A DNA stretch of 21,039 bases from a virus. Within the stretch, counting starts at the first letter, position 1, and each line of letters begins with the position of its first letter. This document shows positions 6,848 to 13,369 of the stretch, piece after piece. The notes below the pieces were generated by a model, which did not search any database, was not told the origin of the DNA, and was given only the letters and a program-made list of their open reading frames with translations. The position numbers were made by a program, and so were the translations under genes. The stretch lies in the IMG/VR virus record IMGVR_UViG_3300032299_001266, positions 1 through 21,039 of that record. One strand, given 5' to 3'.

Positions 6848-7429
6848 ATGAAACTAATCATTACTGAAAGACAATATAAATTACTTGAGGATATCCAATC
6901 TATCCCAGTATATAAACCGACATCTTCGGTTTGTAAATCATTTTATAATAGACTTAAAAAGGAATTTCCTAATACCCCTGAATATATTTTGAAAGAATTT
7001 ACTAACAATGTTTTGTGTGGTGAAGTTGAAAATTTTAAGACTATTATGTCCCAATATTACGGAGACCCAATACCTTTTTTAAGTAAAATGGTGTATGAAT
7101 ATCTTGGTAGTAATTGGGAATTAAAAATAATTAAGGTTAATCCTGAGGATTTTACCGATAATACCGTAAATGCATTCCTTGAAAGAAATTTTGGGGAGAT
7201 TGATTCCTATCTGGTGGCTAACGATAAAGAACGAATGGATATTCAAAGAAAATTGGCAACCACTACCGGTAAAAACGAACCAATAATCGTTATTAAACAT
7301 AAAAATGGTAAATACGAACTGGTTGAAGGGTGGCATAGAGTTATGTCTACCTTAAAACTTGGTGATAATGGTGAAGACCTTAAAAATTGGGATAAGGTTA
7401 AACTACGAGCCTTTGTTAGTGAGAAGTAA
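6848..7429 (+). CDS. Tagged protein with ParB/Srx-like C-terminal domain
   Basis: A 193-residue protein starting MKLIITERQYKLLEDIQ. An in-frame ATG at 6833 would add MYLSC before the tag but overlaps the GTATTTAT motif, so 6848 is preferred. Residues about 90-193 look like the ParB/sulfiredoxin-like fold: a parameter strand (ELKIIKVNPEDF, 91-102), NEPIIVIKHKNGKYELVEGWHR (143-164, with the signature EGWHR where ParB-like proteins have GxxR), then VKLRAFV. ParB-like domains of phages bind DNA or nucleotides, and some are nucleases or kinases. The middle (28-85) is helical and unknown. The 3' end overlaps the convergent receiver-domain gene by 27 bases. Confidence 0.75.
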   Translation: MKLIITERQYKLLEDIQSIPVYKPTSSVCKSFYNRLKKEFPNTPEYILKEFTNNVLCGEVENFKTIMSQYYGDPIPFLSKMVYEYLGSNWELKIIKVNPEDFTDNTVNAFLERNFGEIDSYLVANDKERMDIQRKLATTTGKNEPIIVIKHKNGKYELVEGWHRVMSTLKLGDNGEDLKNWDKVKLRAFVSEK

Positions 7430-7780
7430 TACTCTTTCAATATTTAACTTACCTTCAGGATTTGCCGAGTGAACCTTAAACTTTGGTAATTCAAAATTAT
7501 TTATTCTACAATAACCAATTAACCACAACGCAGCGTCATATCCGGTTCTATCTTCTATATTATCATAATTGATATTATTTTGATTTTCCGGTAGATAATG
7601 ATTTTGAGATAAATCGTGGTCAAACGAAATTATTTCAGGTAATCCTGATTCTAAGATTGTGTCCACAAATTCTTCATAATTTTTAACTATAACCCATTCA
7701 TTATTATTTTCATAAATTGGGTCAATAGTGTTTCTAAATACATCGTAAGGTTTTCGGTTATCGTCTAAAAATAATTTCAC
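7403..7780 (-). CDS. cREC-type (cyclic-phosphate processing) receiver domain protein
   Basis: A 125-residue single domain starting at GTG (MKLFLDDNRKP). It has acidic LDDNR at 5-9, a central SFDHDL at 52-57 where receiver domains carry the phospho-acceptor Asp, TGYDAALWL at 79-87 and HSANPEG at 104-110. This pattern matches the cREC family, which was linked by comparative genomics to processing of 2',3'-cyclic phosphate ends in RNA repair. It carries no output domain. A complete Bacteroidota promoter (TTG, 19 bases, TATCTTTG) ends 4 bases before the GTG, which fixes the start. The 3' end overlaps the ParB-like gene by 27 bases. The family call is good; the biochemical role is from family association only. 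Confidence 0.82.
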   Translation of the reverse strand: MKLFLDDNRKPYDVFRNTIDPIYENNNEWVIVKNYEEFVDTILESGLPEIISFDHDLSQNHYLPENQNNINYDNIEDRTGYDAALWLIGYCRINNFELPKFKVHSANPEGKLNIERVLLLTNKGS

Positions 7781-7784
7781 AATG

Positions 7785-7814
7785 CAAAGATAATATTTTA
7801 TTTTAATTCCACAA
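7785..7814 (-). promoter_or_regulatory. Bacteroidota-type promoter before a GTG start
   Basis: Minus strand: TTG (complement of 7812-7814), 19 bases, TATCTTTG (7785-7792), then CATT and the GTG at 7780. An exact consensus promoter with the 4-base spacing. Confidence 0.82.
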
Positions 7815-7866
7815 CTTTTTATATAAAAATAATAGGGATTGATTTAGGATTTATTAAAAACATTAT

Positions 7867-7874
7867 ATATTTAT
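7867..7874 (+). promoter_or_regulatory. ATATTTAT motif before the HNH gene
   Basis: ATATTTAT, 15 bases before the ATG at 7890. Confidence 0.42.
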
Positions 7875-7889
7875 TGGAAATGACTTATT

Positions 7890-8573
7890 ATGAAAAATTG
7901 TAAAATATGTAATATTGAAATAGACGATAAAAGAAAATATTGTTCTAATACTTGTTATTCTGTGGATAACAAAAAACGGTTAGTTGAAATGAATAAATCT
8001 AACATTGGTAAAAGTTGGGAAAACATTATGGGCGAAGATGTTGCAAAACAAAGAAGGATAAAACAATCCGCCCGATTATCTGAAAATAACCCATCAACTA
8101 ATCCGGAAACCGCAAAAAAAATATCAAATTCTCTATCCAAATACAGACAAAAAAATCCGTTAATTGGTGAAAAAAACCCATTTTTCAATAAAAATCATAC
8201 TGAAGAATTTAAGATTAAAACCTCTGAGAGTAAAAAAAATAAAAGAGCTTATAATGAAGAACAATTTTTAAAACAAAATCAAAATACACCAAAAGGTGAA
8301 AATCACCCAAATTGGAATGGTGGGTCATCCACTTTTCCATACCCATTTGGATTTAATAAACAATTAAAAGAAAGTATTAAAAAAAGAGATAATCATAAGT
8401 GTATGATATGTAATAAAGAAACTCAAAAATTGGCAATACACCATATTGATTATAATAAAGATAATATTGATTTATGTAATTTAATTTCTTTATGTTATAA
8501 TTGTCACCCAAAAACAAATTTTAATCGTGAAAATTGGATTAAATTTTTTGAGAATATGACAATTTGTCAGTAA
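7890..8573 (+). CDS. HNH endonuclease with N-terminal zinc ribbon
   Basis: A 227-residue protein. The N-terminus has a four-cysteine ribbon (C4, C7, C18, C22). Residues about 60-115 have NUMOD3-like DNA-binding repeats (ENNPSTNPETAKKIS, GEKNPFFNKNHTEEFK). GENHPNWNGG at 136-145 is typical of the linker before phage HNH domains. The HNH domain uses C171/C174 and C202/C205 as zinc ligands, with HH at 184-185 and the NLISLCYNCH segment at 197-206. This organisation is that of free-standing homing-type endonucleases. It sits directly upstream of dnaK, 95 bases away. Codon use is very A-rich. It may be an intron-less mobile gene inserted next to dnaK. Confidence 0.88.
   Translation: MKNCKICNIEIDDKRKYCSNTCYSVDNKKRLVEMNKSNIGKSWENIMGEDVAKQRRIKQSARLSENNPSTNPETAKKISNSLSKYRQKNPLIGEKNPFFNKNHTEEFKIKTSESKKNKRAYNEEQFLKQNQNTPKGENHPNWNGGSSTFPYPFGFNKQLKESIKKRDNHKCMICNKETQKLAIHHIDYNKDNIDLCNLISLCYNCHPKTNFNRENWIKFFENMTICQ
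8557..8569. promoter_or_regulatory. Palindrome upstream of dnaK, possible operator
   Basis: TGACAATTTGTCA is a 6-bp inverted repeat around one base, overlapping the last codons of the HNH gene. It lies about 41 bases before a TTGGCACG element. From memory, TGACA/TGTCA palindromes precede heat-shock genes in Flavobacteriia, but I could not verify this. Confidence 0.4.
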
Positions 8574-8601
8574 AGTATGTTATTGTGTCGGATTAATTAT
8601 T

Positions 8602-8617
8602 TTGGCACGATTTTGAT
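8602..8617 (+). promoter_or_regulatory. Sigma-54-like element upstream of dnaK
   Basis: TTGGCACGATTTTGAT resembles the sigma-54 -24/-12 consensus (TTGGCACG, then TTGC), but the gap between GG and the second G is one base short and the final C is A. It is the only promoter-like element found before dnaK. A second palindrome, TGTGT-TAG-ACACA, follows at 8629-8641. Confidence 0.35.
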
Positions 8618-8668
8618 AAAATGAGTTTTGTGTTAGACACATTAAAAATAAACATACAAACTTAAACT

Positions 8669-10525
8669 ATGGGAAAAATTTTAGGTGTGGATTTAGGAAC
8701 CACAAATTCTTGTTGTTCAATTATGGAGGGTGGAGACCCAATAATTATTGCCAATTCTGAAGGTAAAAGAATAACACCATCAATCATTGCTTTTTTAGAA
8801 GGCGGTGAAAGAAAAGTTGGTGACCCAGCAAAAAGACAAGCGGTTACCAATCCAACAAAAACTATCCACTCAATTAAACGATTTATGGGACTTACCTATG
8901 ATGAGAGTAAAAAAGAACTTAAAAATGTTCCTTACTCAGTAATTAATGAAGGGTCTCAACCAAGAGTTCAAATTGATGATAGACAATACTCACCACAAGA
9001 ATTATCCGCAATTATCTTACAAAAGATGAAACAAACTGCGGAAGATTATGTTGGTGAAACAATTACAGATGCGGTTATCACCGTACCAGCTTATTTTAAC
9101 GATGCCCAACGTCAGGCAACTATTGAAGCGGGACAAATCGCCGGATTAAATGTGTTAAGGATAATTTCGGAACCAACCGCGGCTGCTCTTGCGTATGGAC
9201 TTGATAAAAAGGGGGATAGTAAAATTGTTGTGTTTGACTGCGGAGGTGGAACTCACGACGTGTCTATTCTTGACTTAGGTGGTGGAGTATTTGAGGTATT
9301 ATCTACCGATGGAGACACTCACTTAGGAGGGGACGACTTTGACAGAGTCATTATTGATTACTTGATTGAAGAATTTAAGAATGATAATGGCGGTATAGAC
9401 ATCTCAAAAGACGCTATGGCATTACAAAGGTTAAGAGAAGGTGCTGAGAAAGCGAAAGTTGAATTATCTTCATCTCCTCAGACAGAAATCAACTTACCTT
9501 ATTTAAGTGCTGACGCTACCGGACCAAAACACTTGGTTAAAACTTTATCGAGAGCTAAGTTTGAACAACTTGCTTCTGATTTAATTAAAAGAACAATTGA
9601 CCCTTGTAAATCGGCATTAAAAAATGCGAATCTAAAACCATCAGATATTGATGAAGTTATTTTGGTTGGAGGTTCAACTAGAATACCTGCAATTCAGGAA
9701 GCGGTTAAAAAGTTCTTTGGTAAAGAACCATCAAAAGGTGTTAATCCGGATGAAGTAGTTGCGTTAGGAGCAGCTATTCAAGGAGGTGTGTTGGCTGGTG
9801 ATGTGAAAGATGTGTTGTTATTAGACGTAACACCACTTTCATTGGGTATTGAAACCATGGGTGGTATTTTTACAAAACTGATTGAATCTAATACAACAAT
9901 TCCCGCCAAAAGGTCTGAAACATTCTCAACCGCTGTTGATAATCAACCTTCCGTTGAAATTCATGTACTTCAAGGTGAAAGAGCCATGGTTAAGGATAAC
10001 AGAACTATCGGTCGTTTTCATCTTGATGGATTACCACCATCAATGAGAGGGGTTCCTCAAATTGAAGTGACTTTCGATATTGACGCAAACGGTATTATTA
10101 ATGTATCCGCAGTTGATAAGGCAACTAAAAAACAACAATCAATTAGAATTGAATCATCTTCAGGATTATCAAAGGAAGAAATTGAGAAAATGAAAATTGA
10201 GGCTGAACAAAATGCCGAATCTGACAAAAAATTAAAAGAAGATGCGGACACTTTAAATTCTGCCGATTCATTAATTTTCCAAGTTAATAAATCAATGGGT
10301 GATTTGGGTGATAAAATAACTGAAGAACAAAAAAATGAAATTACCACAACAATAGACAAACTTCGTGAAGCTCACAATCAAAAAAATGTTTCTGAGGTTA
10401 AGGTGTTGATTGAGGAGGTTAATTCAAAATTTCAAAAGATAACTCAAGACCTTTATCCTCAAACTCAAGAAACCGATGAAGGGGGGTTTGACGCTTCAGA
10501 TGTTGAATTTGAAGAAATTAAGTAA
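8669..10525 (+). CDS. dnaK: Hsp70 chaperone DnaK
   Basis: A 618-residue, full-length Hsp70, slightly shorter than the usual 635-640. The nucleotide-binding domain has VDLGTTNSC at 7-15, ITVPAYFND at 137-145, [13 protein letters not shown] at 166-178 and [11 protein letters not shown] at 215-225 with T217, the equivalent of the autophosphorylated Thr. The VGGSTRIPA motif, the [11 protein letters not shown] linker, a beta-sandwich peptide-binding domain and a helical lid follow, and the protein ends [11 protein letters not shown], close to the C-terminal EEVK-type tail that docks co-chaperones. Phosphate-2 loop residues are unusual: [11 protein letters not shown], with C191 and H196 where Leu and Phe are near universal. 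No dnaJ or grpE lies nearby, so host partners are probably used. It could help virion assembly or replication. Confidence 0.97.
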   Translation: MGKILGVDLGTTNSCCSIMEGGDPIIIANSEGKRITPSIIAFLEGGERKVGDPAKRQAVTNPTKTIHSIKRFMGLTYDESKKELKNVPYSVINEGSQPRVQIDDRQYSPQELSAIILQKMKQTAEDYVGETITDAVITVPAYFNDAQRQATIEAGQIAGLNVLRIISEPTAAALAYGLDKKGDSKIVVFDCGGGTHDVSILDLGGGVFEVLSTDGDTHLGGDDFDRVIIDYLIEEFKNDNGGIDISKDAMALQRLREGAEKAKVELSSSPQTEINLPYLSADATGPKHLVKTLSRAKFEQLASDLIKRTIDPCKSALKNANLKPSDIDEVILVGGSTRIPAIQEAVKKFFGKEPSKGVNPDEVVALGAAIQGGVLAGDVKDVLLLDVTPLSLGIETMGGIFTKLIESNTTIPAKRSETFSTAVDNQPSVEIHVLQGERAMVKDNRTIGRFHLDGLPPSMRGVPQIEVTFDIDANGIINVSAVDKATKKQQSIRIESSSGLSKEEIEKMKIEAEQNAESDKKLKEDADTLNSADSLIFQVNKSMGDLGDKITEEQKNEITTTIDKLREAHNQKNVSEVKVLIEEVNSKFQKITQDLYPQTQETDEGGFDASDVEFEEIK

Positions 10526-10535
10526 ATAATTTGAA

Positions 10536-10561
10536 CCCCGATTGAAATGTCGGGGATTTTT
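10536..10561 (+). terminator. dnaK terminator overlapping the next promoter
   Basis: CCCCG (10536-10540), a 10-base loop, CGGGG (10551-10555) and ATTTTT. The loop contains the TTG -33 element of the next gene's promoter. Confidence 0.85.
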
Positions 10562-10571
10562 ATTATATTTG
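10542..10571 (+). promoter_or_regulatory. Bacteroidota-type promoter, 4 nt before the start codon
   Basis: TTG at 10542-10544, 19 bases, TATATTTG at 10564-10571, then CATT and the ATG at 10576. Confidence 0.82.
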
Positions 10572-10575
10572 CATT

Positions 10576-11178
10576 ATGAAAGTACTATTTTTAGACCACG
10601 ATGGTGTAATCTGTCTATCCACAGAGTGGGGAGGTCGATTTAAAAAAGAAAAAAAGCTTAGAGATGAAACGGGTGTTCTACGTAAATTAGGTTCACCACA
10701 TTACGGTTTACCTGTTGATTGTAGATTTGATAACTTTAATAAAAAAGCTATTAATGTACTTAACTCAATCCTTGAGGAAACAGAGGCTGAAATTGTAGTT
10801 TCTTCTGATTGGAAAAGATGGGCGAATGTTGAGGAAATGGGCGAATATTACCTATCACAAGGTATCATCAAAAAACCAATTGATTTCACACCAAGTTTAA
10901 GTCAATGCACTAACTACGATAACGACACATTCCCTTGGTCACGTCAGTGGGACTTGGAACAAACTAGGTCTATCGAAATTAAACAATATCTTCAGGACCA
11001 CCCTGAAATTACACATTGGGTTGCGGTAGATGATTTGAATATGGGTAAGACAGGATTATACTATAGTATGGAGTTTGAACATGAATGGGGTTTAGATAAT
11101 TTTGTGTTAACCCCATTACGTAATCAAGGAATCAAACAATCGGGCATCAAAGAAAAGATTGTAAAGTTCCTTACATAA
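10576..11178 (+). CDS. HAD phosphatase of the SAK RNA-repair type (HAD_SAK_2-like)
   Basis: A 200-residue protein. HAD motif I is FLDHDGV at 5-11, with nucleophile D7 and acid/base D9. Motif II is VVSSDWK at 74-80 (S76), which also supplies a lysine (K80). Motif IV is WVAVDDL at 148-154 (D152, D153). The segment RFDNFNKKAINVLNSIL and the acidic end match the HAD branch found in Swiss-Army-Knife RNA repair proteins, where it removes phosphates from nucleic-acid ends. Here it stands alone. It has its own consensus promoter with a 4-base leader and its own terminator, so it is a one-gene unit. Nucleic-acid end processing is inferred from the family. Confidence 0.82.
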   Translation: MKVLFLDHDGVICLSTEWGGRFKKEKKLRDETGVLRKLGSPHYGLPVDCRFDNFNKKAINVLNSILEETEAEIVVSSDWKRWANVEEMGEYYLSQGIIKKPIDFTPSLSQCTNYDNDTFPWSRQWDLEQTRSIEIKQYLQDHPEITHWVAVDDLNMGKTGLYYSMEFEHEWGLDNFVLTPLRNQGIKQSGIKEKIVKFLT

Positions 11179-11179
11179 A

Positions 11180-11208
11180 AAAACCTCCAGATATCTGGGG
11201 GTTTTTTT
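11180..11208 (+). terminator. Bidirectional terminator
   Basis: AAAACCTCCAG-AT-CTGGGGGTTTTTTT type stem-loop (one T-G pair) between the convergent genes ending at 11178 (+) and 11207 (-). Confidence 0.88.
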
Positions 11209-11452
11209 ATTCTTCGGTATTTTCAGTCTCCTTAAAAAAGTTGGTCATAAATTTACCAACAACACCTAAAACTATTGACGCAATTATCAATCCTTTAAGT
11301 TCTGTTTGAGTAAAAATATCTTTTAAATTATCAAATTGCCATATACCACCAATCGATAATACTGTCGCCACCGCTAACAATGAGTCACCTAATCTTCTCC
11401 ATTTTTTTGGAGTTGGTTTCCAATAATTTTTAATAGTTATTTTATTTGCCAT
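11207..11452 (-). CDS. Putative holin
   Basis: An 81-residue protein. The polar, basic N-terminus (WKPTPKKWRRLGD, 11-23) is followed by two hydrophobic segments, about 22-38 (LGDSLLAVATVLSIGGIW) and 53-69 (KGLIIASIVLGVVGKF). A charged C-terminus (FFKETENTEE) ends it. Two transmembrane helices, small size and charged ends fit a phage holin, and similar WKPTPKK...GVVGKFxTNFF proteins are, from memory, annotated as holins in Bacteroidota phages. It would open the inner membrane for the amidase. It starts 4 bases after an ATATTTAT motif. The amidase gene is 6 kb away, so there is no single lysis cassette. Confidence 0.7.
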   Translation of the reverse strand: MANKITIKNYWKPTPKKWRRLGDSLLAVATVLSIGGIWQFDNLKDIFTQTELKGLIIASIVLGVVGKFMTNFFKETENTEE

Positions 11453-11456
11453 ATCT

Positions 11457-11464
11457 ATAAATAT
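11457..11464 (-). promoter_or_regulatory. ATATTTAT motif, 4 nt before a start codon
   Basis: ATATTTAT on the minus strand followed by AGAT and the ATG at 11452. Confidence 0.5.
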
Positions 11465-11476
11465 TATAAATTTTGT

Positions 11477-11608
11477 TTATCTACCCTGACCTTTGTATTT
11501 TTTTGGTTTTTCTTCTTTAGGTCCGAATTTCTTTTTAAAATTACCAACACTTCTTTTTCCGAAAGATTGTTTCATCGAATTACTTGTTGTTGATTTACCT
11601 TTAGCCAT
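11477..11608 (-). CDS. 43-aa highly basic protein
   Basis: ATG complementary to 11606-11608, TAA complementary to 11477-11479. The product MAKGKSTTSNSMKQSFGKRS is followed by a lysine-rich half ending KKYKGQGR. About a third of the residues are Lys or Arg, and the only acidic residues are two adjacent Glu. It has no hydrophobic core, so it is probably unstructured until bound. It resembles small nucleic-acid-binding or DNA-condensing phage proteins in composition, but I do not recognise a family. An ATATTTAT motif lies 31 bases upstream, and a holin-like gene follows on the same strand. Confidence 0.7.
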   Translation of the reverse strand: MAKGKSTTSNSMKQSFGKRSVGNFKKKFGPKEEKPKKYKGQGR

Positions 11609-11639
11609 TTTATTTAAAATTTTTGGTTTATAATATTAA

Positions 11640-11647
11640 ATAAATAT
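11640..11647 (-). promoter_or_regulatory. ATATTTAT motif before the basic-protein gene
   Basis: ATATTTAT on the minus strand, 31 bases before the ATG at 11608. Confidence 0.4.
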
Positions 11648-11661
11648 CAAATTTTTTAAAT

Positions 11662-11694
11662 AAAAAAAAAGGAGGTTAAAAACCCCCTTTTTTT
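11662..11694 (-). terminator. Bidirectional terminator, stronger on the minus strand
   Basis: Minus strand: GGGGGTT-TTT-AACCTCC followed by nine T, with one G-T pair. On the plus strand the same site has an A-C mismatch. It ends the transcript of 11748-11984 and the candidate small RNA. Confidence 0.8.
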
Positions 11695-11740
11695 GTATAT
11701 ATAAAGGCTCTCGTGATGAGAGTGATAGTTTAATAAATAT
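11662..11740 (-). ncRNA. Candidate small RNA between a promoter-like motif and a terminator
   Basis: On the minus strand, ATATTTAT (11733-11740) lies just after the stop of 11748-11984. About 30 bases with a CTCTC-ATCAC-GAGAG hairpin follow, then the terminator at 11662-11694. There is no ATG in the interval. It may be an independent small RNA of about 65 nt, or merely the 3' end of the upstream mRNA. Confidence 0.3.
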
Positions 11741-11747
11741 TAAATTT

Positions 11748-11984
11748 TTATTTTTTCCGTTTAGAAAACATATTATTCAAAGATTTAAATAACTCGTCTT
11801 GATTTGAGAGTAAATCGCCCATGTTTTTAAACATATTCGGATTCATTTTATTGTTCGTAATATTTTTCATGTTGTCCATTAGTTCAAATAATTTTTTACC
11901 ATAATTTCTCCACCAAAAATAGACACCACATGAGATTAATATAAGAATTAAGACTAAAAAGGTAAGAATAATATTTAGATACAT
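11748..11984 (-). CDS. Small membrane-anchored protein
   Basis: A 78-residue protein with one N-terminal transmembrane helix at about residues 3-26 (NIILTFLVLILILISCGVYF). A WWRNYGKK boundary follows, then a polar, methionine- and asparagine-rich helical domain (MDNMKNITNNKMNPNMFKNM) and a basic end SKRKK. It probably sits in the inner membrane with the polar part in the cytoplasm. This could be a lysis accessory (spanin-like or antiholin-like) or a superinfection protein; the sequence does not decide. No clear promoter of either class is seen upstream. Confidence 0.72.
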   Translation of the reverse strand: MYLNIILTFLVLILILISCGVYFWWRNYGKKLFELMDNMKNITNNKMNPNMFKNMGDLLSNQDELFKSLNNMFSKRKK

Positions 11985-12054
11985 ATTTTTTTTTCATAAT
12001 TATATATTAAATGGATTAATAAGTCAATATGTTGAATAATGTTTTAAATTAATT

Positions 12055-12062
12055 ATATTTAT
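12055..12062 (+). promoter_or_regulatory. ATATTTAT motif, 4 nt before a start codon
   Basis: ATATTTAT followed by TCAG and the ATG at 12067. Confidence 0.5.
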
Positions 12063-12066
12063 TCAG

Positions 12067-12336
12067 ATGAGACGTGCGATAGAACTATTGATAAATAAAC
12101 TTTATAAACCAGATTTAGAATTATTGTTTGGTGGTGGTAGTCGTGTAATTGTTAATTATTGTAGGTACTGCACGAACAACTTAAGTTTCGTTATTGACTG
12201 TAAAGTTTTAGTTTCAGATATTGAATTATCCAAAGATGTTTATCCCGATGGTTTGGTTTTACTCGTTAAAGATTCTTGGAGATTTATAGGTTTGGATGAA
12301 AAAATCTCAGTGATATGCTCTATTGATATTACATGA
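12067..12336 (+). CDS. Hypothetical phage protein
   Basis: An 89-residue protein starting MRRAIELLINKLYKPD, with a glycine-rich GGGSRVIVN (22-30), two cysteines in YCRYC (31-35) and a beta-rich second half (SFVIDCKVLVSDIEL, YPDGLVLLVKDSW). The second half is reminiscent of small conserved proteins of Bacteroidota phages that I cannot name. It starts 4 bases after an ATATTTAT motif, the closest spacing of that class. Its last 30 bases overlap the end of the convergent gene 12307-12510, with no terminator between them. Confidence 0.7.
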   Translation: MRRAIELLINKLYKPDLELLFGGGSRVIVNYCRYCTNNLSFVIDCKVLVSDIELSKDVYPDGLVLLVKDSWRFIGLDEKISVICSIDIT

Positions 12337-12510
12337 TTCTGAAATAAATCCTCTTTTAATGTATTCACGATGAACATCCTCAACAATAATAATATTGTCA
12401 ACATTATATGAATTCTTTATTTTTTCACTAATATCGTTATGAAATTCGTTAAAAACACCACAGTTATAAGCTTCCCAATAAAGTTCTTCAATTAAAGATT
12501 CGTTTGTCAT
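12307..12510 (-). CDS. Hypothetical acidic protein
   Basis: A 67-residue protein. The ATG at 12510 (MTNESLIEELYWEAYNCG) is chosen; an upstream in-frame codon runs into the ATATTTAT motif region. A helical N-terminus is followed by NVDNIIIVEDVHREYIKRG. No family recognised. Its upstream ATATTTAT motif is 22 bases away. The 3' end overlaps the plus-strand gene by 30 bases. Confidence 0.65.
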   Translation of the reverse strand: MTNESLIEELYWEAYNCGVFNEFHNDISEKIKNSYNVDNIIIVEDVHREYIKRGFISESCNINRAYH

Positions 12511-12532
12511 AATAAGTTTAGATGATATTAGT

Positions 12533-12540
12533 ATAAATAT
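12533..12540 (-). promoter_or_regulatory. ATATTTAT motif before gene 12307-12510
   Basis: ATATTTAT on the minus strand, 22 bases before the ATG at 12510. Confidence 0.4.
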
Positions 12541-12570
12541 CACGTTAATTTAATAATATTTAAATATTTG

Positions 12571-12601
12571 TTGATTATTTGAAAAATAAAACCTAACTTT
12601 G
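12571..12601 (+). promoter_or_regulatory. Bacteroidota-type promoter of the FKBP gene
   Basis: TTG at 12571-12573, 20 bases, TAACTTTG at 12594-12601, then 14 bases to the ATG at 12616. Confidence 0.8.
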
Positions 12602-12615
12602 TAAAAAAATATATT

Positions 12616-13041
12616 ATGAAACAAATTAAAAACGGTGATACTGTAAAAGTACACTACACAGGAAAATTAGACGATGGAACAGTGTTTGATTCATCATTAA
12701 CTGAGGGACGAACACCTTTGGAGGTTGTATTGGGTTCCAATATGTTGATTAAAGGGTTTGAAAATGGTTTGATTGGTTTATCCGAAGGCGATAAAAAAAC
12801 CTTAGAAATTAACCCATCTGAAGGGTATGGTGAATATCAAAAAGAAATGATTAATGAAATTCCAAAGACAAGCGTACCTGAGAATGTTAAAGTTGGTGAG
12901 ATGTTGCAGGGTATGAGTCCTATGGGGCCGATAAATGTTAAAGTGGTTCAAATTAATGAAGAAACCGTGGTTATTGATGCCAACCATCCTTTAGCGGGTA
13001 AAAATCTTGTTTTTGATATTGAAATTGTAAGTGTTAATTAA
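12616..13041 (+). CDS. FKBP-type peptidyl-prolyl isomerase, SlyD-like
   Basis: A 141-residue protein. The FKBP core shows KVHYTGKLDDGTVFDSS at 11-27, PLEVVLG at 34-40, LIKGFENGLIGLSEGDK at 44-60 and NPSEGYGEY at 66-74. An inserted flap-like domain (about 75-120) follows, then VVIDANHPLAGKNLVFDIEI at 118-137. This is the SlyD architecture, which combines prolyl isomerase and chaperone activity; the histidine-rich metal-binding tail of E. coli SlyD is absent. It should act in the cytoplasm, speeding proline-limited folding. It has its own host-type promoter and leads a short plus-strand run. With DnaK and ClpP it forms a phage-carried protein quality-control set. Confidence 0.92.
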   Translation: MKQIKNGDTVKVHYTGKLDDGTVFDSSLTEGRTPLEVVLGSNMLIKGFENGLIGLSEGDKKTLEINPSEGYGEYQKEMINEIPKTSVPENVKVGEMLQGMSPMGPINVKVVQINEETVVIDANHPLAGKNLVFDIEIVSVN

Positions 13042-13049
13042 AAAAAAAT

Positions 13050-13367
13050 ATGAATATGTTAAATAATGTTATTAAAAAAATAACCCCAATTTTAAAATCC
13101 TTATTAATTTATGGTATTATTTTATTGTTGGCGGCATCTTCGTTCTTAATTGGGAGTTATTACCAAAAAATTAATACAACCCCAAAAATTAGAGAAATTT
13201 CAAATGTATTTAAGCGGGACATTGTTATTGCTGTGGATGAAAACAATAATTTAATAATTATTGAAAAATCAACGGGTGACTATACGGTATATCAAGATTC
13301 AATAGGTAAGAGTATTTTTACCATTTATGCAAATAAAGTTTTGAGTCAGGGTAGTTCAGAAAAATAA
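13050..13367 (+). CDS. Membrane-anchored hypothetical protein
   Basis: A 105-residue protein with a short basic N-terminus, one transmembrane helix at about 15-37 (LKSLLIYGIILLLAASSFLI) and a polar remainder with FKRDIVIAVDENNNLIIIEK. It starts 8 bases after the FKBP stop and ends 2 bases before the next ATG, so it is in the same operon. The orientation, with positive residues before the helix, predicts the C-terminal part outside the cytoplasm. An i-spanin-like role is possible but not shown. No family recognised. Confidence 0.75.
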   Translation: MNMLNNVIKKITPILKSLLIYGIILLLAASSFLIGSYYQKINTTPKIREISNVFKRDIVIAVDENNNLIIIEKSTGDYTVYQDSIGKSIFTIYANKVLSQGSSEK

Positions 13368-13369
13368 TT

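Noticed and set aside
6655-6867. 70-codon plus-strand frame across the gap before 6848
   Set aside because: It overlaps the better-supported minus-strand gene 6512-6673 and its promoter and starts at a GTG without context; only its LNIPYN part looks like a relic.
10057-10359. 100-codon minus-strand frame inside dnaK
   Set aside because: Antisense shadow of the DnaK substrate-binding domain.
8669-10525. DnaK as a sign that the window is bacterial chromosome
   Set aside because: The neighbours on both sides share the phage gene style, promoter classes and tag; no other chromosomal gene is present.
11207-11452. Holin and amidase as one lysis cassette
   Set aside because: The genes are 6 kb apart in separate transcription units with terminators between.
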